From Steinernema hermaphroditum (taxonomy: Eukaryota; Nematoda; Chromadorea; Rhabditida; Steinernematidae), in assembly GCA_030435675.1 (NCBI GenBank), contig CM059621.1, positions 3,162,001-3,226,000 of the forward strand: a DNA stretch of 64,000 bases, read 5' to 3'. A model generated the notes under the pieces. It saw only the letters and a program-made list of their open reading frames with translations. It ran no database searches and was not told the origin of the DNA. This document shows positions 11,666 through 23,471 of this stretch, piece after piece. Each line of letters opens with the position of its first letter. The first letter of the stretch is position 1. Position numbers and translations under genes: made by a program.

Positions 11666-13054
11666 ATGCTAATCGCTATTCAAGTGTCTTTCATTTTGAC
11701 TTCTGTGAAAGGGTGTGTCAGAATGGCCCCCTTGGCCAGTATGAGTGCGACATCCTCCACTGGTACACATTCATTATTTATAGAACTTGAAACACACTGT
11801 ATGATGATAGTTATCACCAATCCAGTGGGGTTTTCCCCTGCAAGTTGGAATCTCATCCTAATGAGTGAGGACGTTGAGAAGAGAGGCGAGGGAAAACGGG
11901 AGATGAAGAGCTGCTTATTTGACCCACTGCGCCAAATAGTGAGTGTCGCAAAATGGAATTTTTAGAGAAAAGTCCAGAGACCCGCTTGGGATGCTCACCT
12001 TCGTCATGCTACTTGTAACCAAATTATGAAACTGGTGGGGTTTTTCGTCTGCGTTCCCCACTTTTTCGTTTTACACTTACTGCATATGTGGTCATTGCTG
12101 TGTGCATCTTTTTAAATTTAGGTACACCATCCACAACTGTGCAAGGGAACACCACGACGACAGCGATATCTTCCACTGAAACATCGTCAACAACCACTAT
12201 TTCCACGAGCACTCCTACAACATCCATCACATCGACAATTGCATCAACTACTTCTACAACACCTTCGACAACTACATCGGCGTCTACATCAACATCAACA
12301 TCCACATCGACGTCAACCTCAACTGCTGCAACAACAACAACAATCCCTACAACATCGACGACAACAACAACGCCAGCGACTACTACAACTCCTACTACCA
12401 CCACAACTCCTGCTACCACCACAGCTCCTACTACCACCACAACTCCTACTACCACCACAAGCACTACTTCTACGACGACCACAACAACGACAACCACTAC
12501 CACAACTACTTCCCTTACTACAGGTAAGTTGCTGACCTGATCTTCCTTGAGACACATTCACAACTACTGATTCACAACTGCGCAAAGCAGGCCTGAAAAA
12601 ATCTTTCTTGTCTGTTTTCGCTATGTGAGTTAAAGAAGAAAAATCGTCGAGCTTGTCTAAGGCCGGTTTCTGCTTTACGGAAATAGTTTGATCCATAACC
12701 AAAATAAAACGAGATGCGTCGGCTGGCGCCCGCCTCTAAACTCTCGTTTCCATGACAGATCCTGTCTGTTTGATGAGTTAAGTGAGTTAGTAAAGAGCTT
12801 AGTTGAGTTAAGAGCAAATGAGTTAAAGCAGGAAAAATCATCGAGCTTGCTAAGGCCCGTTTCGCTTTTTCGGAAATAGTTTGATCTACAGTTAGGACAG
12901 AGCCATCGATCGCTATCGCCACTGTTTTTATAGCTAATAGAATGATGAGGGTTGTGTGCACATCGTACGACAAGGGATCGGAGTAAATAATATTGAATTT
13001 GTATAAATTTTATTGCTTTCAGTTCCTGCACCAGCGCCAGGAGGTGCACCGTAA
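11666..13054 (+). CDS. Secreted threonine-rich mucin-like protein
   Basis: Model: 11666-11762, 12122-12523 and 13023-13054, all joined in phase 1, about 176 residues. Exon 1 looks like a signal peptide (MLIAIQVSFILTSVKGC). Exon 2 is almost entirely Thr/Ser/Ala/Pro in repeats such as TTTTPATTTTP, expected to be densely O-glycosylated. Exon 3 is only VPAPAPGGAP and the stop. The central exon is symmetric (1-1), so it could expand without disturbing the frame. The strong GT-AG signals at 12121/12524 and 13022 support exons 2 and 3. The first exon is less certain. A role as a cuticle or gut surface mucin is inference. Confidence 0.55.
12627..12887 (+). repeat. Two 68-base direct repeats in the mucin intron
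   Basis: 12627-12694 and 12820-12887 share GAGTTAAAG, TCGAGCTTG, TAAGGCC and CGGAAATAGTTTGATC in the same order with several differences. They lie between the threonine exon and the terminal exon. Confidence 0.75.
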
Positions 13055-13498
13055 CTACCACTTGGATCATAATCGGGTCGTTGCTCTGAATTGTCATATC
13101 GAACCGTTGGTGTCCTTTTTATGTCGGAATTGTTCATAAAATGCGGTTTACATTGAAGTCACGCGCTCTTCATCTGCTCTGTTCATCTGTCATCTCTCAG
13201 GCTGTTAAGTAGAATCTGAACTGTAGAAATCGAATAGCAAAATTTTGAGTTTCAAAATCGAGACCTTCTTGACAAGAACTAGAGTTGGCACTTCGAGTCG
13301 CCTTTTTCGCCTCGACTCGGTGACTCGGCGGGGGTTCTGCTTTAAAAATATGCCTAGATATCTGAGGTACGCGTCTAGGTTCAATGGTTTTCAATACGAT
13401 AGTTCCAAATTCTGAGTCCCGCCAGCCGAACCGAAGATGACTTTTTATCTGCTTTTCAACGAAGTAAAAAAACAAAAATTGTGCGGAGGCACAACAAA

Positions 13499-14181
13499 TC
13501 AATGCAATAAGTCTGCTACAAACCGAAACATGTCTACACATGGTGTGCAACACCCATTGTCTAGGCTAGATCGGTCAGTCATTCCAGCATAGTTCGAGTC
13601 ATGATCCTTCACGTATTTCCAATATATAGACAGAATGAACAGCTGAAGTACGATGACGAAGATGTGCACGGAGAACAGCAGTTCTAGTACAAGGACACGC
13701 TTCGCGATCACTGAAACAAAAATGTTCAGCACAAAACAGCAGAGGTGGCCGTTTTACGTTGATAGTTCTGGGTTGCCAGTGTATCATTACCCATAATGTT
13801 TGGGTCCACCGCTGTCATGAGAACAATCCCCATGAAGGCGAACGATACAATAATAGAAAGAACCTGAAAGAGGAAGTTTCTTAGAACGACTGGGCCAAAG
13901 CAAAAGGAAAATAGCATACCAGTGTGATCGTCACGAATGTGAGGGTGTATGCAGTTGGCCATCGCAATCCATAGAGACATCCAACTCCAGCAAATAACAT
14001 TAAGAGACCAATGGGAAAAGAGTTATAGTTATAGGCACAAATTACCAGTCCAACGACAATATTGCAAATGGAAAAACCGATCAGTATAGCCTGAAATGGA
14101 AGATTCCCGGTATGCTTTCTCCTCACGTCCTACCTTCACATGAAGAGGACGAAGATTCCTTGTCGGACGACCTTTATTCAT
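13499..14181 (-). CDS. Four-helix membrane protein, paralog D
   Basis: Exons 14181-14134 (48 bases), 14090-13920 (171), 13863-13758 (106) and 13710-13499 give about 178 residues. The N-terminus is MNKGRPTRNLRPLHVK. Helices 1-2 contain LIGFSICNIVVGLVI and IGLLMLFAGVG. Helix 3 is in exon 3 (VLSIIVSFAFMGIVL), with a longer extracellular loop ending TLATQNYQ. Helix 4 (VHIFVIVLQLFILSIYW) is followed by KYVKDHDSNYAG. Exons 1 and 2 have exactly the lengths seen in paralogs B and C despite low sequence identity, which argues for common descent. Function is unknown. 13055-13498 downstream holds no other gene. Confidence 0.78.
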
Positions 14182-14585
14182 ATTTGTAATCAGTAAAGGA
14201 CGGGCTTACACCACACTGGAAGATGAACACCGTATATAACAAATGACTACAAGGGAGCGCGTGGTAATTGATTTGTACTGACTGATCTGTTGTGTTCCAT
14301 CCGCATTCTAGGAACGGGTTCTCAATCTATCTTCAGTGGTAAACATCTGTGTTAGATGAGAAGCAATCTTTGTCCCTTGGAAGACTTCCTTTTCGAAAAA
14401 TAAGGTGCCGAAAAATGGACAGATGTATCAAGACTGTGAGCCAAAAACTGTTTTAATGTCAAACACCAGCTAATAGTCATAGCTAGTAATAAGGTCGCAT
14501 CCATAATATAGAGCATTATATAACGTATAATCTAGTGGGCGTATAACGTTCTATGCTTCGATACGTTCGATACATCTCTACCTTC

Positions 14586-15216
14586 TCACATTTCGAAAAC
14601 TTGGCAGATCGTATCGAACTTTTCGTATGTGCAGGAGGCGGTGGAGGAAATAAACGTCGCACTGCGATTTTCCGCGTCTCGGCAAAAGGCGAAGTACTTT
14701 TTATTCGCCTCCTTTCCATAAGAGGACAGCTTAGATTGGAGTTTGCCGACTTCGACCTGATCGTCATCGTCAAAACTCTGGAAGGACCTTGTAGACACAC
14801 ATGGAAAATAAAGTCACAGTCACCTCTTGAATGATTTTCTGCAGTACAGGATCGGAGCATTCAGCCTTCGCGCTTCTCTTCTTTCTTCCACAGCCTCCAC
14901 AACCACCACCACAGCCTCCTCCTCCACCACAGCCTCCTCCTCCACCACCACAGCCTCCTCCTCCATCACAGCCTCCTCCTCCTCCTCCACAACCACCCCC
15001 TCCGCCGCAGCCTCCTCCTCCACCGCAGCCTCCTCCTCCACCGCAACCTCCTCCACCTCCACCACAGCCTCCTCCACCTCCACAAGGAGGAGGTGGAGGA
15101 GGACAGCAGCATCCGCCTCCTCCAGCTGGAGGAGCAGCAGCCGGAGCTGGAGGGAAGAAGAGTCCCTCAGTAGGAACAAGCAAGACAATAAGTAGAACAG
15201 GAGCCAAAAGAAGCAT
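14586..15216 (-). CDS. Ground-like domain (hedgehog-related, GRL-type) secreted protein
   Basis: Exons 15216-14824 and 14777-14586 give about 194 residues. A signal peptide (MLLLAPVLLIVLLVPTEG) is followed by a proline patch and about 70 residues of GGGGCGGGG-type Gly/Cys repeats. A dibasic GRKKRS follows, which could be a furin-like cleavage site, then the C-terminal ground-like domain: the initial Cys in AECSDPVLQKIIQE, a central YFAFCRDA, and the final ASCTYEKFDTICQVF. Gly/Cys or proline linkers in front of a ground-like domain are characteristic of nematode GRL proteins, which are linked to cuticle and apical matrix. The complementary strand also reads open through the repeat, but only as an artefact of composition. 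The assignment rests on cysteine spacing and architecture seen by eye. Confidence 0.75.
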
Positions 15217-15408
15217 GGCAGAAGAAGATGTTGAATACCCCACCACGAGCTTCGTTAAATATGCGCGAATTAGGAACTGTTCGATTAATGATATGTGAAT
15301 GCGGCGGGACACTGCAAATGCAATTACAGGCCTCATTACACTTGTCTCCCCAACGGAGATATACCCGATTTGCGGGATCCGATTTGTCGTGTGAGATAGC
15401 TGATCACA

Positions 15409-15642
15409 ATGGTGATCATGTTCAATTGGGAAGAGGTTGCATCTGTGGATTCATTCATAGGAGACACCACTGACTTAAAATGTAAAATATGTTCACAAAC
15501 ATCGAACAACAGTGTCCTTTCTTTGGATGAACTTCACATGTGTAATGCCTGTTATACTCCGTATTTTCAAAAAGTTTATAATAACATCTTATACCGTGTC
15601 GCAAATGGCTTTAGGAACGGGATGCATCTCAGATTCTTTTAG
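15409..15642 (+). other. Open frame with C4 zinc-finger-like motif (possible nuclear-receptor fragment)
   Basis: The 77-codon frame has CKIC, sixteen residues, then CNAC, followed by YTPYFQKVY. This is reminiscent of the first zinc finger of nuclear receptors (C-x2-C ... C-x2-C with an FF-R motif), but the spacing is longer than usual and no second finger follows. It overlaps the 3' end of paralog E on the other strand. It is most likely a relic or chance; I give it low weight. Confidence 0.2.
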
Positions 15643-16447
15643 TCTCTCATTTTCCCGTTCCAAATATTCGTAGCATTTCAAGGTCGTGGAAAAGAAGCAA
15701 GCGTTTAGCAGGCTGCAAGGTATGGTAACTCCAGCAATAATAAGATGGAATACCACTAAAGAACTTCTATTATCAACCAATACGAAAAAGGGCGTCTCAC
15801 GATTTTTATAGCTATGTTGCATCGCATCTGGTGTTATTTTGTACACAATGAGGATGAGTGATATTGCGCAGAAAATGAACGTTCCGATTACCTAAATGTG
15901 CCGCGAGTTATGTAGGTTAAGAACTGAACCTTACCGAAGTGGTCATGATAGGAATCAGCAGTTTACGGAAGTTTCGGACGGCGCCGTAAATGGCTAACCC
16001 GCCCGTAATGATGTAGAGCACCGCAACAATTGCATGTGGGATAAAGAGGCTGCTGTATAATAGATAACAGATGGTTGTACTCAGCAAAACACATATTCCT
16101 GCAACCACGCAGAAGGTTCCAATGCATACTGTACCGCACTGAAATAGCGATGTCATGTCACATCACAAACCCTGATCTCTTAACATTACGGGCATTTTTT
16201 CTGCTCATACACGTAAACGTTAAGGACACTGATCTGGTATTCCTGAACAGCCATCTGTGGCCCAGTGATCAAGAGGAAATGCCAGCATGCACGTAGAACC
16301 AACTCGGACAAAAAGCCCGGACAATGAATGTCTTTTTGGCACACTGTGTTACGCTATTTGTTGATAAACTTAAAGGTATTGAGATAGTATTTCAGCAACA
16401 TTTACCTTCACATGCATTAGTCCACGGAGACAGCGGTCGCTTGACAT
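15589..16447 (-). CDS. Four-helix membrane protein, paralog E
   Basis: Exons 16447-16406 (14 codons, MSSDRCLRGLMHVK), 16138-15935 (68 codons) and 15891-15589 give about 182 residues. Helix 1 (TVCIGTFCVVAGICVLL), helix 2 (HAIVAVLYIITGGLAIYG), helix 3 (VIGTFIFCAISLILIV) and helix 4 (FHLIIAGVTIPCSLLNA) are clear. The fourth is followed by YEYLERENERLKESEMH. Unlike A-D, the third and fourth helices share one exon. The short first exon ending in HVK, spliced in phase 0, is the family hallmark (compare D and H). The loop between helices 3 and 4 is long and polar. Function is unknown. Confidence 0.72.
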
Positions 16448-17463
16448 AATACAGAAGTGAGTTATTCGACGTGTGGTCGTCGTAAAAGAAAAAATAGCCT
16501 TGCAAAGAATGTATTTCACAACAATATGAGGATGAATCAACTTCACAGAGGAACAAGTTTTGGTCATGATGGCCGTTTTTCTCTTGACGGACAAATGACG
16601 TAATGAATAACAAATAAGTAGTGGTGTGATGACTCATTGATTGAAAAACGGAGATGCTTTGATGCACAACAATTTTACATCTGGTTCATTTATGTTATCA
16701 AACGACCTGTGTACATGAGCAGATGTACTAATTTACGTACATACGAACTTTCCCGACACCGCATCGAAATCGGATGTGGTGTTGTTGGGTCTCGTTACGC
16801 TTCGCCTGTATGGGCAGGGGCATTTTGCGGGCGACCCTGTAGCAGTGTTTGTTTGTGTGTTTTTACGCTGCAAAAGTTATTCTTGCACCTTTTCTTTTCA
16901 CATCGCAAAGGTTAACCTGTCGCGCAGCCCAGGCTAGTCATAGGTATTACATTTTTTATGTCATCAAAATACAGACTAAATAAAGACTTCCGGCTTCCGT
17001 GGACGGCGCTTACAAAGAGCTGATGCACAGAGGACGAACAATCGGAGCAGCTGGCGCGCGAAAATATGGATGTTCTAATACAAAACTGCTGTAAAAACAC
17101 TTTGCAGTCCACAGAAAACAACTGAACTACGAAGTAAAGATAATTCGAGCGTTATTGTTTGGCTGCTTCGCATGACTGCATAGCAGCGTCACATAGGCGC
17201 GCCTTTGTCTCCGCCGTCATAGTTGTGGTTATCGCTAACAGGCCTAAGTTTTAGCAGGGTCTGTTATCGTTATTGACAAGGCATCGTTCCTGCGATTGCA
17301 ACTTAAAGGTAGTCAAAATATTTGTTGAACAAAACTACATGTCCGTTAATGTTTTTTGTATGATCGTTGTTTGTCTCCGTAGAATTTTCTCTACGATTCT
17401 ATTGGAAACAAACGGCTTATAGAAGAAGTGGGCTCACATCAGTTTTTGTATTACGCATTACAG
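16448..17463. other. Intergenic, no supported gene
   Basis: Short frames at 16370-16667 (minus) and 16637-16915 (plus) lack splice or family support. A TTACAG immediately before the ATG at 17464 is compatible with a trans-splice acceptor for the next gene. Confidence 0.4.
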
Positions 17464-18539
17464 ATGTTTTTACCGATCGTTGAAATCCCTTCCATCTCAT
17501 TTCCTGGCTTTCTCCTCGTGACCAAAATAGGATCGGTGTTAGGAGTCATTATTGCCTTAGTAGGCTGGATTGCGAATACCATGATTATTGTGGTTACCAT
17601 AAGGTTCGATAAAACCCACTAAATCATAATAATATCATTGTTCAGAGATAAGCACCTTCGAAGTCCATGCAATGTGCTGATTGTAATTCAGGCTATCGCT
17701 GACATAATGATCCACATGTCGCACCCTTTCTTTGCTTATTTTGCCTGGAACGAATACTTCATATCTCATCGACGTTGCTATTTTATTAATTTCTTGTTCA
17801 TCTCCGCCGTGGATTTGTCGGTAATTACCATATTCTTTATTGCATTGGATCGCTACATTGCTTGCAAATATCCTCTATTCTATGGGAGTGTAATTCTAAA
17901 GAAGAAGTGGGCCTACATGGGTGGAATATCAGGTATTTCCTTGGCATACTGCGCTCTGTTCAAAATCATGTTCTATTTATCTACAACTGATGAGCTTTGC
18001 ATGTGCGTCATCACCGAAAGTTTGACCGAACCTATCATCTATGTTTGGTACGCCGTTACGACCTCAATGAATGTCGCTATGGTCGGCATCTACGTTCGAC
18101 TTTTAAGAATGCTGAAAAGTGAGTATATGAGCTTCGCGAAATCCTTGTGATATATTTCAGATTTCCACGGAGAATACGACAAGATAAATAAGTCTCTGAG
18201 TACTATGATAAAGGTGTACGTGTGTGGATGGCTATTTTCCGCGGCCGGCGGTTCGTTTGCTATTCTAATAGCTCCGGAGTAACATCGCATGCTTCATGCG
18301 CCTCTATAGTCTGCTACTTTAACCATAATACGTTTCTCGTCTTTGCCATTGCCACATCTATTCCGGCGAATGTAAACATGGCCGCCCCGTTCTTCATCTA
18401 CTACTTTCGAAGCACTCTCTACAGGGAGGCTTTCAACAAAATGCTGCGAATAACAAGCGTTCATATGGGGAAAGTTGAAGCCAGCAGCCATAAATCTGCA
18501 AGTCAGAAAAACCCTCAAATTCGGTCGAACCGCAAGTAA
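17464..18539 (+). CDS. Srsx-type 7TM receptor with a frameshift before helix 7
   Basis: Exons 17464-17603 and 17646-18118 join in phase 2, and the next exon starts near 18162. Helices 1-5 read well: GVIIALVGWIANTMIIV, then RDKHLRSPCNVLIVIQAIADI, then FFIALDRYIACKYPLFYGS after helix 3. Helix 6 reads VCGWLFSAAGGSFAILIAPE in one frame and meets a stop at once. Helix 7 (FLVFAIATSIPANVNMAAPF, IYYFRSTLYREAF) is open only in the next frame, from about 18270 to 18539. No plausible intron restores the frame. The gene is therefore either a recent pseudogene or carries a one-base assembly error. It would otherwise be a rhodopsin-like chemosensory receptor. Confidence 0.6.
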
Positions 18540-18879
18540 TTGTTGAGTCAATACTTTTCTTGAACACGGGAGCCCTGAGTCCCCGAAGGCCCATTCGAAC
18601 GGAAACGTGTGAAAGGGTGATGTACATATTGCACTCTGTACATACAATTCAGTAAAAAGGCCATTTCCTGTTGGCCCATTCCAGATGTTCTCAAAAAGAG
18701 TCGTTGTGATAGCTGTATTCATAAGAATTGTATGTCTTTGATGCATGTCCTTGATTGTGGTGGTTGTGATGTTTGCATAATTGCTTTTGGAGCTTGTGGT
18801 AGCTAATAGACATGGAGCTGGAGGTAGCTAATAAAGATAGGACTTTATGACATTCCTTGAAAATAATGAATCAAATACC

Positions 18880-19570
18880 CTACTTCTTACTACACATTTG
18901 AAGAACGACTGCACAAGCTATACATTTCACACCACAGCACTCCGTATTCTGTAGACAAGATTGCCAATTGTCGCCGCAACTATAGCAGCTGTAATATGTC
19001 ATTCCAACTCCGCTCGGTCGTATTTGTCTCCAGTATACCACAAACACCAGCAACTGCAATAGGAAGACTGCCAAATGCAAGGATATCACTACTATCGCAA
19101 GAATATGATGCTCAGATATTTCTGAAAGCCCAAAAGTTCACTAAAGAAATGCATGACATAAACCATACGTTTATTGTCCACTTGCATACCCGGGATGTCC
19201 TCGAATGCATTGTGATCTTTTGCTACGATGATCAAAGTGATCAACAACACGATGGTTGTAAAAATCTATAAAATGCGCTGTGATATTCTTATTTTGTCTT
19301 AAAATGACGTACATGCAGTATGATCACAACGGTAAGGGCGCCTCCGCTAGTCCTCAGCAATGCCGATATACCGATAGATCCCACTACTACTGCCAGCAGA
19401 CCCACTACGACAGTTGTTAGGGAAATAGCGCATGCTGCCACGCCAACGACGATGTTGTAAATGCAGAACACAATCAATAGAATCTGTGAACAAGATACTG
19501 TTAATGCAGGAAAACGTCGCAGGCTCACCTTTAGATGATGAAGACACTTTGGAGATTGATCAGTGTCCAT
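18880..19570 (-). CDS. Four-helix membrane protein, paralog F
   Basis: Exons 19570-19529 (14 codons, MDTDQSPKCLHHLK), 19483-19313 (171 bases), 19265-19190 and 19121-18880 give about 176 residues. Exon 2 has IVFCIYNIVVGVAAC and VVVGLLAVVVGSIGI; exon 3 has IFTTIVLLITLIIVA; exon 4 has LHLAVFLLQLLVFVVYWRQI, then a cysteine-rich tail (SCYSCGDNWQSC, ECCGVKC). The third intron is in phase 1, as in A, B, C and D. The CxxC-rich tail is shared loosely with A-C and could be palmitoylated, which is inference. Function is unknown. Confidence 0.78.
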
Positions 19571-20502
19571 TATGGACCAAAGAATTAGACATTAAGTGAC
19601 ATTTCAAAGGAAGAGCATGAAGAAATTTACACGGTGCGGACTTAACGCCAGCGTCAAGTGCTGAGAAACGAATGCAACTGCTATTGCTTTGTTTTCTGCA
19701 TTGATCGAAACAAGTTCTTTTGGCAGGTGGCAATGGCCGACGGTGAAAACATCTGAAGAGCAAAGGTGCTGGTGAAAGATGGCAGCACTGAGCGAGTTCC
19801 TTGAAAGGACAACACGCAAACGTGTTGCTTACACTGTACATATTTTATTTCGGTTTGATGGGACACTTGATAATTGCTCTTCTGTTTTCATGACTTTTTT
19901 CAGATAAACAAGCTGTGGTGACCACATTGCCGCATGGATGGACATCGTCCTCTGGCGTCCAGACTGACTACATGACTACATGATGTGAATATCGGTGCCG
20001 CCTTCAGAGGTAGCTCTAAAGTTATATTTTCACAAAAACGCTAGGAACGCGTTTGCGACTTATAAGCAAATAAAGGATAAGATCACTTTCTATCACGCAT
20101 CGTATTGCGGCTTTAAAAAATTGTAGATTTATAAAGTCTCTAGCAGTTGAAACATGTCCCTGAACTATTAAGAGTTTCACAACTTCAAGGCATGCCTCTC
20201 GAATGCATTCGGAACAGTCACAACTGCCACAGGGTTTGCGATCAGACGAACGACAGGCTCGGAGAGCAGCCGAGAGACCGACCGCTCGCCACGGAAACAT
20301 AAATGACTTTTCCTCGACTTTTCAGATGATCTAGAAAACAAATCTGGAATCCTGAAGGTCGCCGACGCGTCGAGGACATCACTACTGGAAAGCAGTCTAT
20401 TAGGACTTTATTAAAAGATGTAAAAGCGAAAGTACAACATGTTTACGCAAATGCATTAAGTGAAAAAATAGGCGATCACTGATCGAAAGGCTTATCATCC
20501 GT
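19571..20502. other. Intergenic with a short family R fragment
   Basis: 20185-20300 carries the 5' portion of retroposon family R in reverse orientation (GGAACAGTCACAACTGCCAC ... ACCGCTCGCCACGG). The rest shows no supported gene. Confidence 0.5.
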
Positions 20503-22873
20503 TTACGACGAGCGAACACTGGTGAGTTCAACTTTGCCCTCGATGGAGAGCCCAGCGTAGTTCTGCATGGGATCACGAGTGCGATGCGAAAAGGCACAGA
20601 ACTGCGCGTCGTTGACGAGCACCGTTGACGGAGGGCGTAGGGTTCATTGATAATAGTGATGTCGAATCCCTCGTTCTTATGGAAGGGGAACTTGCCCTCG
20701 CGCTCCTCGCTTCCCCACTGGCCGTCGACTTCGCTGTTGCGAACCACCTGAAATCGGTGAATTTTCCAGTTTTTGTTTACTTAGTCGCCTCGTGACTCAT
20801 TTGACCCCAGCTCGACCCATTTTGTTTACCTTTTTCTCGCTGAAACGCGGATTGAAATGGAACAGGCGCTCGCCGCGGCTGTTGAGTAGGTTGACTTGGA
20901 AGTCACCGCTCGCGCTTCCGCTCACGTACACTCGACTGCCTGGAACGAAACCGTTAAAACAAATATTTGTTTTTATTCTTCGATGACGGACCTGCGCGAA
21001 GGCTCCCAAAAGGAAAGCCTTGCTGATAGGGGACGGCGTGGTAGGCGCCGCCCCATTCAAGCTGATCGAGCGAGATATCGCCGTCGACGTGGATCTTGCG
21101 GATCTCCTGCAGAGGCAAACGGGCCTTGAACTCGTGGATATCCTTATGGTTGGCGGTGATCTCGTAGACGTCGCTGTGGGCCCGGACGCGGAGATCGAAG
21201 TGTTCTCCGCGCTTGAAGGGGTTGGAAACGCGCTCTTCCTTTGCCCATTCACCGTTCTGATTGAATATGATTGTATTTAAGCATATGCCGAGTTCGTACC
21301 GAGTGAGTGTTGAAGACGATCTTCTTCTCGTCAAAACGAACGCTGATGTGCAAAATGATCAAATTGTTCTGGGTGTTGTACGAGTCGTAGTTGTAAGCGA
21401 AGTTGACGTCAAAACTAAAATGTTTCCTGTTGATAAAAGTGGCCAGATGGATCGTGGGTGTCTGTTGGGGCAATTTGTGTTAGTGGGCAGTACAACGGTA
21501 GTACTTAGTCAGTATTAGAGCGAAGGACAGGAATCCAAGTTATTTCGATGAAAACAGATGTATCGGGTTTTATTATGAAGGTTGGACCTATGAAATTAAA
21601 CTTTGCTAGCAAATTTCATCGTTATTAGTTGGTTTATTGCGGCTCGTTACGTTGACGTCACTGGGGCTATGATAATGTTTCATTTCGATGGAGATTCGAA
21701 AAATTCTTTAGTTCATATCGCATCCTAGTGTTGATATAACAAAGTCACCGAATTTGCCGAGGATTCGTTGATATAATTTATCTACGAAGGGGCGTTCGAT
21801 ATGGTTTTCTTTGTAGTAAACATGCATTTTTACATCCATTAGTTTTCTGATGAAGCATTCTTAGTTTGATGCCGGTGTGTGCCATGAAACCTCTCTAAAA
21901 AGAACTCATTTTCTATGACCAATTACAGCGATTGAGAGGAAGTGTCAGATGTCATTTAGTTACGGAAACCCCATTGATCTCGGTTCCCTAAGACTTAGAT
22001 TTTTTAAATGCTGTTCAATAGAGAAACTCTATTAGAGTTTAATTTAAGAAATTGCAATATCGTGCTAAATGGAAATATTGTTATTACAATTTCTAAAATT
22101 ATATTTTCAGCTTATCGATGTGCGCTCCAGCAGGCTATGAAGGGGAACCCACCGCTTAGCATTCTCGTGAACACGTCCGTTGAATTTGACCGTCTCTCCA
22201 GGACGGATCTGCTGCTTCAGATCAACGTTAACGGGAAGGGTGTGAGTATGCATCTGAAATGTATCACAAATCAATACGTACAATCGACTGCACGATAAGA
22301 GGGCAGATCGGCAATTGAGCGGCGCTGAGGTGCCGCGGGAGTTTTTAAGTTATCGGGCGAGTGCGGAGGGAAACGTCTAACTGGTCGTTGTGATCACAAG
22401 CGGCGGAGTTTTGTTTGCCCGTGATCACACTCTAAACTGTCGTTTGGCTTCGAAGCAACATTTCGTTTTATGAGCGGGCCTGCCATAAAAGGAGACATCA
22501 AAAAACGGTTTAAATATTATCGTTTACATAAAGGGACGTCCGACGGAATGAAACGATTCAAATTGTGTGCTCTGAGTAAGGAGCGATGGAATTTGCCGCT
22601 TTTGTAGAACGCTGAGGAGCATTAGTCACGTACCGTGGGGAACGGCTGTCGTCCTTCGCCGTCGGCGTTGTTTGTGGGCGACTGATAAGCGGGGCTTCCA
22701 GTGACGTCAGGCTGAAAGCCAATGCCTCCTCCGATATGGGGTTGCTGATGACCCGGAAAAGGTCCAAAACCGTTAGATGGGTAAGGGGCCGGGTTTTGTC
22801 CATCTTTGATGAACGGCTGACCGAATGGATCTTCCTGATGCTGCTGGTGATGATGATGGTGGTGATGGTCCAT
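20503..22873 (-). CDS. Tandem-repeat galectin with a frameshift in the second CRD
   Basis: Exons 22873-22634, 22253-22153, 21426-21300, 21256-20992, 20939-20830 and 20749-20503. The N-terminus is His/Gln/Pro-rich, starting with seven histidines after MD. CRD 1 has GETVKFNGRVHENAKR, LHISVRFDEKKIVFNTHS and NGEWAKEERVSNPF; it keeps the W-x-x-E-x-R pattern but has lost part of H-x-N-P-R. CRD 2 has LFHFNPRFSEKKVVRNS and DGQWGSEEREGKFPF, the complete sugar-binding set. After NEPYAL the frame slips near 20621-20632. The next frame continues VLVNDAQFCAF, RTRDPMQNYAGLSIEGKVEL and TSVRSS to a stop at 20503, as a normal galectin C-terminus would. Galectins bind beta-galactosides outside the cell. The slip may be an assembly error or a real truncation. 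Confidence 0.85.
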
Positions 22874-23471
22874 GATCTAAAAGGTAAAACGAAGAGCTAA
22901 ACATCCCCACAACGCTAACAATCCGTCTTTTTCACAGAAACTGTCGAATAAATAGATGTGTACCGACCATTCGGTTCGTTTGCTCAACGTCCCTTATGAT
23001 GAAAACCAACAGATGAGTCACCGCGCGCAGTAAAAAGGGGAAGCGTCAGGCGATGATTAAGGGCAGAGGTGTCTGCAAAACTCGATTTGTACAATGCCGA
23101 TGACAGATGATGTACAGGTGGAATCAATAGAGCAAGATGATCCTCGAGCGAAGGATCATCCTGGATCTTTGAGCCGCGATTATTTGCAAGCTGTTCAGTG
23201 AAACTTAAACAGAGTTAGTATTTTTGTGGAAATTTTGAAATGATCCTATGCATACATGCTAGGTAGCTTGTTTCAGAAAGTGCCAGACAAAATCATATGA
23301 CTATAGCTGGCGTGCAAGAAAAAAACGTATAGAATGCAACACAAGCGCATAAAAACAGACAGCGGAGTCATTTTGTTATCATGTGACATAGATAATCATC
23401 GGTGTTTGTGACAGACCTAAACGCGTCCAAATCCACGATGGGGATTAAGAGTACACCAAATCATAGGAGTA
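22874..23471. other. Upstream of the galectin gene, no gene seen
   Basis: It contains a 9-base perfect hairpin stem, GATGATCCT with AGGATCATC, at 23136-23160 and otherwise no recognisable feature. Confidence 0.4.

Noticed and set aside
12024..12557. Val-rich minus-strand frame across the threonine exon
   Set aside because: It is the complement of ACN codons; the plus strand has matching splice sites and a signal peptide.
14820..15298. Pro-, Ser- and Glu-rich frames over the Gly/Cys repeat
   Set aside because: Composition shadows of the ground-like gene, whose signal peptide and C-terminal domain identify the real frame.
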